A program made the position numbers and the translations under genes. Positions 16,962-24,514 of a stretch of 64,000 nt of DNA are shown one piece after another; within the stretch, counting starts at the first letter, position 1; every line of letters starts with the position of its first letter. The notes under the pieces were generated by a model. The model saw only the letters and a list, made by a program, of their open reading frames with translations. It searched no databases and was not told where the DNA came from. The stretch spans positions 2,904,345 to 2,968,344 of the forward strand of contig NZ_CP014226.1 of assembly GCF_001545155.1 (NCBI RefSeq). Reading direction: 5' to 3'. Source of the DNA: Halomonas chromatireducens (GTDB taxonomy: Bacteria > Pseudomonadota > Gammaproteobacteria > Pseudomonadales > Halomonadaceae).

Positions 16962-17627
16962 ATGAGTGAAGCGATCGCCCGCGAGCTGATGGCCCAGCGC
17001 TTCCGGAGCTTCCTGCCCGTGGTGGTAGACCTGGAAACCGGTGGTTTCAATGCCGAACGCGACGCCATACTCGAGATCGCCGCGGTAACGCTGACCATGG
17101 ATCCGGAAGGCAACCTGATCCCGGACGCCACCTACGCGTTTCATGTGCAGCCTTTCACGGGCGCCAACGTGGAGCAGTCGGCTCTCGACTTTACCGGCAT
17201 CAAGCTCGACGACCCGCTGCGCCAGCGTGTCGCTCTCAGCGAATCCGACGCACTGGGTGAGATCTTCAGGCCGGTGCGAAAGTCGATCAAGTCCCATGGC
17301 TGCACCCGGGCCGTGCTGGTGGGCCACAATGCCGCCTTCGATCACGGTTTTCTCAATGCCGCCGTCGCTCGCTGCGGCATCAAGCGCAACCCCTTCCACC
17401 CCTTTTCCAGTTTCGATACCGCGACCCTGTCAGGCCTCATCTACGGCCAGACGGTACTGGCCAGGGCGTGTCGCGCCGCTGGCATCGCCTTCGACAACCA
17501 GGAAGCCCACTCGGCGCGCTACGATACCGAGCGTACCGCCGAACTCTTCTGCGCCATCGTCAATCGCTACAAGGATCTCGGCGGCTGGGCCCTGGCACAG
17601 CGGGAGCAGGGGCTGGAGGAATTCTAG
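16962..17627 (+). CDS. rnt: Ribonuclease T
   Basis: RNase T trims 3' ends of tRNA and other stable RNAs. This 221-residue protein has the DEDDh exonuclease layout: [10 protein letters not shown] (D-x-E), [12 protein letters not shown] (D), and [14 protein letters not shown] (H and D). Family zipper residues and lengths look normal. The ribosome binding site AAGGAGAGG sits just before ATG 16962. It is divergent from argG. In many gammaproteobacteria rnt is followed by grxD; here about 5.3 kb separates them. Confidence 0.96.
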   Translation: MSEAIARELMAQRFRSFLPVVVDLETGGFNAERDAILEIAAVTLTMDPEGNLIPDATYAFHVQPFTGANVEQSALDFTGIKLDDPLRQRVALSESDALGEIFRPVRKSIKSHGCTRAVLVGHNAAFDHGFLNAAVARCGIKRNPFHPFSSFDTATLSGLIYGQTVLARACRAAGIAFDNQEAHSARYDTERTAELFCAIVNRYKDLGGWALAQREQGLEEF

Positions 17628-17637
17628 AAACGACACA

Positions 17638-17662
17638 GACCCGCAAATTCACCTCGCGGGTC
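17638..17662 (+). terminator. Terminator-like hairpin after rnt
   Basis: GACCCGC (17638-17644) pairs with GCGGGTC (17656-17662), followed by CTTGT. It is a degenerate copy of the stronger hairpin at 22974-23000 next to grxD, sharing most positions. Confidence 0.6.
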
Positions 17663-17736
17663 CTTGTCGACGATCCAAAGCGACTGCCCAAAGTGTCAGC
17701 CGGCAGGTCAGCCGTTGCCACCCTGTCTTCCTGCTG
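17638..17736. repeat. Degenerate copy of the grxD 3' end plus terminator
   Basis: Bases 17638-17691 align with 22975-23028 with about seven differences. After a diverged stretch, 17708-17735 again aligns with the grxD stop codon and final codons (23041 onward) with few differences and one missing base, which would shift the frame. The similarity fades beyond about 17740. The two copies bound the LOV and Cache cyclase genes as direct repeats. Confidence 0.7.
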
Positions 17737-17739
17737 TCG

Positions 17740-18216
17740 CAACGACGAAGGCCGAGCCAAACACTTAAAACGCCATCAGTTCAATACACTCATAGATATA
17801 TTTGACATTAATTTGATGCAGGTCACTTTGATTAAGAGTATTCTGAAATCGTCTAGCATCTACCATAGCCAAAGTTAAGTTAGAAAAACACCCAAGAACA
17901 CCACGCTTAATAAGCATTAATTAAACCAGCAATGACAATAAGCCCAGCAATTGACTGTTGCAATTTCATTTCATACCTGAATCGAATGAAACCCTCATCA
18001 ATAACGCCAACAATCCATTCCTGACCAACGCACTGAAAGAAGGCATTTTTCTCAGTCACAGGAACGTTGGCACAGTTAAGTGATTCCTACTTTACTCATT
18101 CTCCAATGCAGTATTAGAGGATCTTTTGACCTCACAATTTGCTTACCCTGAGGCCTGATGGGGCCCCCTGGGATGCTCACCCGAGGGAGAGCATTAACAC
18201 TGCTGGAGATATTGAA
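17740..18216. other. AT-rich gene-free stretch upstream of the LOV-GGDEF-EAL gene
   Basis: About 470 bp with no supported gene. From 17761 to about 18130 it is markedly richer in A and T than the surrounding core genome. It should contain the promoter of the next gene, but I cannot single out -35/-10 boxes with confidence. The compositional break fits acquisition together with the downstream genes. Confidence 0.55.
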
Positions 18217-20790
18217 GTGACCGACGAACTCAGCCTGCTGGAAGCCCAGCAGGGCGTCCATGAACTCATTGCCCAGCAGGCCCCGCTGGAGAAGACCCTT
18301 GAAGCGATTGCCCATTGGATCGCCATCCAGTTCCCCGGGGCGGTGGTGGCCTTCATGCGTTACGACCCGACGCGCTGCTCTCTCAGCCTGTTTCCCAGTC
18401 ATCGCTTCTCTCGGAACTATTTCGAGCGGCTCCAGAATGTTCCTATCGGCACTGCAGCGGCCTCTTTCGGGGCGGCCGCTTATCTTTGCCGGCAGGTCAT
18501 CACGGAGGACATCCAGACTGACTCGCGTTGGGAGCGCTTCCGCAGTGCGGCTTCTGCCGAGGGACTTCGTGCCTGCTGGTCGAGCCCGGTGGTCACCGCG
18601 AAGGGCGAACTTCTGGGAACATTCGGCACGTATTTCAAGGAGGCCAGCGCTCCCAGCGAAATGAGCAAGAGACGACTTCGCCAAGCCGCGGCCCTGGTCG
18701 CCCTGGCGATTATCAAGGATCGCGACAGCCGTCATCACCGAACGCTGTCCGAGTGGCACCGCTCGCTGTTCGTGAACCATCCCCATGGGGTCTATGAATT
18801 CGATCTAGAGGGCAAGTTCCAGCGCGGCAATATCGCCCTGGAATGGATCACGGGCTATCCCGAGAAGGCCCTTGTTGGCCGTCACTTCAACGAATTTGTG
18901 GATGCCGACCACCGCGAGCTGACCCAGGAGGCCTTCGATGCGGCCATGGCCGGTACTTCACGTCAATACGAAACCGTGGGCACCCATGCGGAAGGACACC
19001 CTTATCACCTCGAAGTGACCAACTTCCCAGTGATGGTCGACGGCGAAATCGTGGGCGTCTACGGCATTTGCCATGACATCACTCAGCGCAAGCGTCAGCA
19101 ATCCGAGCTACGTCTGCTCCAGCGGGGCATCGAGGCCAGCCCCAATGGGGTTCTCATGGCTGATGCCACCCAGCCAGACATGCCCCTCGTCTATGCCAAT
19201 GAGGCCTTTAGTCAGCTGACGGGATATGCATTGGACGAAGTGCTCGGCATGAACTGCCGCTTCCTGCAAGGCAATGATACCCGCCCTGGCGACGTCGAGG
19301 CGATCCGGCAAGCCCTGTCGAGCTGCAATAGCGTTCAAGTCACGCTGGTCAATTATCGCAAGGATGGTACGCCGTTCTGGAATCGGCTGGCTATCAGCCC
19401 AGTTTTCGACGAGACAGGCAGCTGCTCCCACTTCATCGGCACCATGGTAGACATCACCCGAGACCGAAACCAGGAAGCCCGAATTGCTTATCAAGCCACC
19501 CACGACCTGCTCACTGACTTGCCCAACCGGTCGGCGCTGGAGGTTCTCCTCGAGCAGGACTTTCGCTTGAGCAAGCGCGATCAGAGCTTGCTGGCGGTGA
19601 TGTATCTCGACCTTGATGGCTTCAAGGCAATCAACGACGGCTTGGGCCACGCCATCGGCAACCAACTGCTGATGGCGGTGGCCGATCGTCTTCGTCTATT
19701 GCTTGGCGCCAACGACACCCTGGCACGCCTCACCGGAGACGAGTTCGTCTTCCTGATGCCCGACTTCAAGTGCCGAGACGAAGCGGAAGCCACCGCTGAG
19801 CAGATACTTTCAGCTTTGGAGCGCCCGTTCGACATCAAAGGGCGTCCCTTGCATATCAGCACCAGCATTGGGATTGCCAGTAATGATGAGGATGTTCATC
19901 AGGCCCATGAGTTGCTACAGCACGCTGATATTGCTGTGGAAGCGGCCAAACAGCAGGGACGCAACACCTGGCAGTGGTATGAAGGAGATGAAAGGCGAAA
20001 CATCAGCGAGCACGCGCTGCTACGTCATGACCTTTATACTGCGCTATGCGAAAACCAGTTCGAGCTTTATTACCAACCCATCGTGGATGCCGTCAGTGGT
20101 CGGATCCGCAGCGTCGAAGCGTTGGTCAGGTGGCACCATCCAAGACATGGGCTGGTGTCGCCTGGAATTTTCATCCCTATCGCCGAGCAGACAGGCCAGA
20201 TCATACCGCTGGGCCGCTGGGTACTTCGACAGGCTTGCCAGAACCTGGCCGACCTTCACGCCAAAGGCGAACGCGTGTTTCCAGTGGCCGTCAACATCTC
20301 GTCGCTGCAGTTCCGCCGTGACGGTTTCCTCGATGAGCTACGACGCATTCTGGACGAGACCGGCCTCCCGAGCGAACTGCTGGAGTTGGAGATGACCGAG
20401 AGCATTCTTCTGGGGGGGGCCAAACAGGCCATCGAAATGATCCGGACCCTTCGTGGCATGAACATCACGGTTGCCATCGACGATTTCGGCACTGGTTTCT
20501 CCAGTCTCAGCTACCTGCGGGACCTGCCTATCCACAAGATCAAGCTGGACCGTGCTTTTATTCGTGACATGCTCACCAACCACAGCAATGCGGCCATCGT
20601 TCAAGGCATCATCGCCATGGCCCATCACATGGGCCTGGTGGTGGTGGCCGAAGGTGTCGAAGAACATGAACAGCAGCAAGATCTTATCCGGCGCGGGTGT
20701 GACCTGCTTCAAGGATTCCACTTCGCCAAGCCAATGCCGCTGGAAAGCCTCCGAGCCCTGCCTGACCTTCTACCCGTTGACCCTGCTTGA
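18217..20790 (+). CDS. GAF-PAS-LOV-GGDEF-EAL protein, probable c-di-GMP phosphodiesterase
   Basis: I start at GTG 18217, preceded by GGAG, giving 857 residues; a TTG 26 codons earlier is possible. Domains in order are GAF (about 10-165), PAS (about 185-300), a LOV-type PAS (about 305-425), GGDEF (about 440-600) and EAL (about 615-850). The LOV block has GMNCRFLQG with the flavin-adduct Cys and NYRKDGTPFWN, but the final strand reads FIGTMVDIT where LOV proteins usually have FVGVQ, so the signalling Gln is Met. The cyclase signature is TGDEF, with no RxxD inhibitory site, so cyclase activity is doubtful. The EAL domain keeps EALVRW, NISSLQF, ELEMTES, IDDFGTG and KLD, so c-di-GMP hydrolysis is likely. 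Confidence 0.88.
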   Translation: MTDELSLLEAQQGVHELIAQQAPLEKTLEAIAHWIAIQFPGAVVAFMRYDPTRCSLSLFPSHRFSRNYFERLQNVPIGTAAASFGAAAYLCRQVITEDIQTDSRWERFRSAASAEGLRACWSSPVVTAKGELLGTFGTYFKEASAPSEMSKRRLRQAAALVALAIIKDRDSRHHRTLSEWHRSLFVNHPHGVYEFDLEGKFQRGNIALEWITGYPEKALVGRHFNEFVDADHRELTQEAFDAAMAGTSRQYETVGTHAEGHPYHLEVTNFPVMVDGEIVGVYGICHDITQRKRQQSELRLLQRGIEASPNGVLMADATQPDMPLVYANEAFSQLTGYALDEVLGMNCRFLQGNDTRPGDVEAIRQALSSCNSVQVTLVNYRKDGTPFWNRLAISPVFDETGSCSHFIGTMVDITRDRNQEARIAYQATHDLLTDLPNRSALEVLLEQDFRLSKRDQSLLAVMYLDLDGFKAINDGLGHAIGNQLLMAVADRLRLLLGANDTLARLTGDEFVFLMPDFKCRDEAEATAEQILSALERPFDIKGRPLHISTSIGIASNDEDVHQAHELLQHADIAVEAAKQQGRNTWQWYEGDERRNISEHALLRHDLYTALCENQFELYYQPIVDAVSGRIRSVEALVRWHHPRHGLVSPGIFIPIAEQTGQIIPLGRWVLRQACQNLADLHAKGERVFPVAVNISSLQFRRDGFLDELRRILDETGLPSELLELEMTESILLGGAKQAIEMIRTLRGMNITVAIDDFGTGFSSLSYLRDLPIHKIKLDRAFIRDMLTNHSNAAIVQGIIAMAHHMGLVVVAEGVEEHEQQQDLIRRGCDLLQGFHFAKPMPLESLRALPDLLPVDPA

Positions 20791-20820
20791 TGGCACACGG
20801 GACCAAGTCACGGAAAATCA

Positions 20821-20841
20821 AGGGAAACGGTATTTTTCCCT
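20821..20841 (+). terminator. Hairpin between the two cyclase-family genes
   Basis: AGGGAAA (20821-20827) pairs with TTTCCCT (20835-20841), with T residues inside the loop and 3' arm. It lies 30 bp after the upstream stop codon and 55 bp before the next start. It could partly uncouple the two genes. Confidence 0.45.
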
Positions 20842-20896
20842 ATAAGAAGCATGTATCGCTTTTCCCTTTTCAAGCTATCGCCAAGGAGACTCGCCG

Positions 20897-22885
20897 GTGA
20901 CATTCAAGCTGCTTGCCGCCCGCTTGATCATGGCTGTCACGGTGCCAGTGATTCTCGTAACGGCCACCCTGTATCCAATTTTCCAGGCACACCTTGATGC
21001 TCGTCTCGATAGCACGATATCCATAGCCAACGCCAAGATTGAAGCTGGCGAAAGATCATTGAAGAGAGAAGTCAACGCCAGCATCAACCATCTTTTGGCA
21101 ACGGCCGAAATGCCATTGCTCAAGCGTTACCTCAGTGGCGTGGGAGTCGCCCGGTCTCCGTTTCAGGAGGAGATGCAACAGATCACCGCAGCCCAACTTC
21201 ACACCTTGCTCGATACGTTGTTGCCTCATTATGTCCGCTACACCCAGTTCAGCTTGATAGACCTCGACGGGCGAGAATTGCTGCGCGTCGGCCATGATCC
21301 ACTAGCCCAGGCAGAAAACCATGTCACCGCTATCTTCTTCCAGGAGGCGATGACACTTGCACCTCGTGATCTCTACATCTCCCCACCTCGCCGTCATTTG
21401 CCACATGAGAGTGGTCATACGGTTGGCATCGCTGTGATGGATATCACGACGCCGGTTTTCGATACGGAGGGCACTCGCAAAGGTGTTCTGCGATTCACGC
21501 TGGATTGGGAGTACCTGGCCGCCGACATTGAACAGAATCTGGCCATGGATGCTTGGGGTCATCCCTTTATGGTGGATTCAGAGGGATCCTGGCTACTTAC
21601 CGAAACACAGGGGCCGCTCTCCTTCGGCGGCAGCTTCGCGACTGACTCACCCGAGGTCTGGGAAGCCCTCCAGTTACGCCATCGTGGCAAAACAACACTC
21701 AGCAACCGACTGGTCATATTCAGTGCGTACGATACCCGCACCTACCACTACCAAAGCCTGGCCGGCATGGTAGTCAGCCAACCGGGGCGGGATCCCTGGC
21801 AACTCGGCGTCATCATTGAAAAGCCCAGCCTTGGCGAGCTTCTCGCGGAAGATGTCACACCACTACTGATCACCCTGCTGCTTTACGTACTGTCGATCAC
21901 CTTCGGTGTGTTCTGGGCAATCAGCTACCATCGGCAGCAGAGGCTGAGGCACCGAACGCAGCGGCTTTCCCACGAGGCGCATCAATATGCTCATGATGTC
22001 AGAGATCTCTACGAGAACGCGCCCTGTGGCTACCATTCACTGGATAGTGATGGCCGGGTGGTCAAAATCAATCGAACCGAACTCAATTGGCTGGGATACA
22101 GCGCTGCTGAGGTAATAGACAAGCGACTGTATCGGGATTTCATCACTCCCGAGACTCGCGATGCCTTCGACACTGCCTTTCAGGGCGTCCTGGGTCCGGA
22201 TCAGGAGGGATCGGCCGAATGCGCACTGCTCACGCGTAGCGGGGAGCGGCTTCCCGTTATCATCCAGGCCACGGCGTACATCGCTGCTCACGGCTTCGTG
22301 CATTCTAGGGCAATGGTCTTCGACCTGAGCGAACGCAAGAAGATGGAAGAGACACTGGCACAACAGGCCATGACAGACCCACTGACAGGGCTGGGTAACC
22401 GCCGTTTTCTTCAAGATCAGGCGGCCATGGAGATAGCCCGAGCACGACGCAGTGGAGCTCCGCTTGGCCTGATCGTCATCGATCTGGATCACTTCAAGCG
22501 TATCAATGACGAATACGGCCATGACGTAGGGGACATTGTCCTGCAGGCTTTCGCCAGGACGGCCAAGGAACAGCTTCGTGAGGGCGATGTGCTGTGCCGG
22601 ATGGGCGGCGAGGAATTTGCCGTCCTGCTCCCTGATACCACCCAGCATCAGGCCCTTCAGGTAGCCGAGCGACTCCGCCAGGCACTTGAGACCTCACCGG
22701 TAGAGGTTGACCACGAACTCAACGCAGGGAGGAAGCTCAATTACACCGCCTCCTTGGGCGTGACGTTGGTGATGGCCGATGAGCCTTCACTGAAGCCGGC
22801 AATCAAGCGTGCCGATAGGGGGCTTTATCTGGCCAAGGAGCAAGGTCGCAACCAGGTGAACTGGCAGAACGGCATGGCTGACTGA
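20897..22885 (+). CDS. Membrane sensor diguanylate cyclase (periplasmic sensor-PAS-GGDEF)
   Basis: GTG 20897 follows AAGGAG and gives 662 residues. One transmembrane helix near 7-29 and a second near 322-345 bracket a periplasmic sensor region of about 290 residues, probably Cache-like. A PAS domain (about 375-480) precedes a GGDEF domain. The active-site loop is GGEEF, with REGD five residues before it, the product-inhibition RxxD site. LIVIDLDHFKRINDEYGHDVGD supplies the metal-binding Asp. It should therefore be an active, feedback-inhibited c-di-GMP synthase. It pairs with the LOV-EAL protein upstream, giving opposing activities in one inserted segment. Confidence 0.9.
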   Translation: MTFKLLAARLIMAVTVPVILVTATLYPIFQAHLDARLDSTISIANAKIEAGERSLKREVNASINHLLATAEMPLLKRYLSGVGVARSPFQEEMQQITAAQLHTLLDTLLPHYVRYTQFSLIDLDGRELLRVGHDPLAQAENHVTAIFFQEAMTLAPRDLYISPPRRHLPHESGHTVGIAVMDITTPVFDTEGTRKGVLRFTLDWEYLAADIEQNLAMDAWGHPFMVDSEGSWLLTETQGPLSFGGSFATDSPEVWEALQLRHRGKTTLSNRLVIFSAYDTRTYHYQSLAGMVVSQPGRDPWQLGVIIEKPSLGELLAEDVTPLLITLLLYVLSITFGVFWAISYHRQQRLRHRTQRLSHEAHQYAHDVRDLYENAPCGYHSLDSDGRVVKINRTELNWLGYSAAEVIDKRLYRDFITPETRDAFDTAFQGVLGPDQEGSAECALLTRSGERLPVIIQATAYIAAHGFVHSRAMVFDLSERKKMEETLAQQAMTDPLTGLGNRRFLQDQAAMEIARARRSGAPLGLIVIDLDHFKRINDEYGHDVGDIVLQAFARTAKEQLREGDVLCRMGGEEFAVLLPDTTQHQALQVAERLRQALETSPVEVDHELNAGRKLNYTASLGVTLVMADEPSLKPAIKRADRGLYLAKEQGRNQVNWQNGMAD

Positions 22886-22973
22886 ACTGGGCTGGTGAGC
22901 GTACGTATCCCCGGATCGTCAACGTAGGGCGCTTGCAGAGAAAGCGCCCACACAGGCCCGGCCGGAACGTCAA

Positions 22974-23000
22974 GGACCCGCGAGTTCGCCTCGCGGGTCC
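22974..23000. terminator. Strong bidirectional terminator-like hairpin next to grxD
   Basis: An 11-bp perfect GC-rich stem (22974-22984 with 22990-23000) and a 5-base loop are followed by TTGT on the plus strand. It separates the convergent cyclase gene and grxD and is the parent-like version of the weaker hairpin after rnt. Confidence 0.75.
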
Positions 23001-23040
23001 TTGTCGACTATCCCAAGTGACTGTCCAAGACACTAACCGA

Positions 23041-23394
23041 TCAGGCGTTACCGCCTTGTTCTTCCTGCTCCTTGGCACGTGCCGCCGCAGCCTTGATAAG
23101 GGTCTCCAGCTCACCGTTCTGGTGCATCTCGCCGACGATGTCGCAACCGCCGACCAGCTCGCCTTCGACCCACAGCTGCGGGAAGGTCGGCCAGTTGGCA
23201 TATTTGGGCAGCTCGGTGCGGATATCCGGGTTATCCAGGATATTGACGAAGGCAAAACGCTCTCCGCAGGCCATCAGTGCCTGTACGGTCTGGGCGGAGA
23301 AGCCGCACTGGGGCAACTGCGGGGTGCCCTTCATGTAGATCAGGATGGGGTTTTCGCTGATCTGGCGCTGAATGTTCTCGAGGGTGGTGCTCAT
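23041..23394 (-). CDS. grxD: Monothiol glutaredoxin Grx4
   Basis: This 117-residue monothiol glutaredoxin carries the CGFS active site ([11 protein letters not shown]). It binds a [2Fe-2S] cluster with glutathione and a BolA partner, and functions in iron-sulfur delivery. [24 protein letters not shown] and GGCDIVGEM, the cluster and glutathione-binding segments, are intact. The ATG at 23394 is preceded by AGGAG. The tail KEQEEQGG is also represented, in degenerate form, beside rnt. Convergent with the cyclase gene, divergent from argF. Confidence 0.97.
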   Translation of the reverse strand: MSTTLENIQRQISENPILIYMKGTPQLPQCGFSAQTVQALMACGERFAFVNILDNPDIRTELPKYANWPTFPQLWVEGELVGGCDIVGEMHQNGELETLIKAAAARAKEQEEQGGNA

Positions 23395-23551
23395 GTGCGC
23401 TCCTGTTGGATCAATGGTACTGACGGCGCCGCAAAATACCCGACCACGACGCTCAGCTTTTGCTCATGACCTCATTCTACTGATGACGGGCGCATTGCGC
23501 ATCCCCTACGGGCTGGATAGGATGGGGGTTTTTTCGCGCGGAGAGATCCCC

Positions 23552-24472
23552 ATGGCGACACGCCATTTCCTGACCCTGCTGGACCTGAGCCCGGAAGAGC
23601 TCCACTACCTGATCCAACGCGCCATCACGATCAAGAACCGCCTGCGTGCGCAGGGGCCAACTTACTCACCCTTCACCAACCGCACCCTGGCGATGATTTT
23701 TGAGAAATCCTCGACCCGCACCCGCGTCTCCTTCGAGACCGCCATGGCGCAGTTCGGCGGCCATGCGCTGTTCCTCTCTCCCCGCGATACCCAGCTTGGC
23801 CGGGGTGAGCCCATAGAGGATACCGCACGGGTACTGGCCGAAATGGTCGATGCGGTCATGATCCGCACCTTCTCCCATGAGGGGCTGGAGGCTTTCGCTG
23901 CCGCCAGTTCGGTGCCGGTCATCAATGCGCTCTCCGACGACTACCATCCGTGCCAATTGCTGGCCGACGTGATGACCTGGACCGAACTGCGCGGCAGCGT
24001 CAAGGGGCGCACCGCCGTATGGGTCGGAGACGGCAACAACATGTGCCACTCCTGGATCAACGCCGCGCGGCAGTTCGATTTCCAGCTGCGCATCTGCTGC
24101 CCCAAAGGTTATGAACCACGCCAGGACATTCTCGATGCCGCCGGCGATCGCGTCAGCGTTCTGCATGACCCCCAGCAGGCCGTTGTCGATGCCGACCTGA
24201 TCACCACCGATGTCTGGGCCTCCATGGGTCAGGAGGAGGAACAGGCCAAGCGTGAAGCGGACTTCGCCGGCTACCAGGTCAGCGAGGCCCTGCTCGACCG
24301 GGCCGGTCACGACGTGCTGTTCCTGCACTGCCTGCCGGCCCACCGTGGCGAAGAGATCAGCGAGACCCTGCTAGATGACCCGCGCAGCGTGGTATGGCAG
24401 GAAGCCGGCAATCGCCTGCATGCCCAGAAGGCATTGATCGAGTTCCTGCTGCTGGGGCGGGGGGAGGACTGA
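23552..24472 (+). CDS. argF: Ornithine carbamoyltransferase
   Basis: ArgF makes citrulline from ornithine and carbamoyl phosphate. ATG 23552 follows GGAGAG and gives 306 residues, the usual length; the frame is open much further upstream but overlaps grxD. Carbamoyl phosphate motif [10 protein letters not shown], ornithine region, HPCQLLAD and the catalytic [10 protein letters not shown] are present. It provides the substrate for ArgG. A 13-bp terminator hairpin follows. Confidence 0.97.
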   Translation: MATRHFLTLLDLSPEELHYLIQRAITIKNRLRAQGPTYSPFTNRTLAMIFEKSSTRTRVSFETAMAQFGGHALFLSPRDTQLGRGEPIEDTARVLAEMVDAVMIRTFSHEGLEAFAAASSVPVINALSDDYHPCQLLADVMTWTELRGSVKGRTAVWVGDGNNMCHSWINAARQFDFQLRICCPKGYEPRQDILDAAGDRVSVLHDPQQAVVDADLITTDVWASMGQEEEQAKREADFAGYQVSEALLDRAGHDVLFLHCLPAHRGEEISETLLDDPRSVVWQEAGNRLHAQKALIEFLLLGRGED

Positions 24473-24480
24473 CCGGCCCG

Positions 24481-24514
24481 CCTGTGCCGCCGGCTCAGCG
24501 CCCGGCGGCACAGG
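24481..24514. terminator. 13-bp hairpin between convergent argF and GGDEF-EAL genes
   Basis: CCTGTGCCGCCGG (24481-24493) is perfectly inverted at 24502-24514. The right arm overlaps the 3' end of the leftward gene (24495). It probably terminates argF and may act in both directions, although T-runs are weak. Confidence 0.7.
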
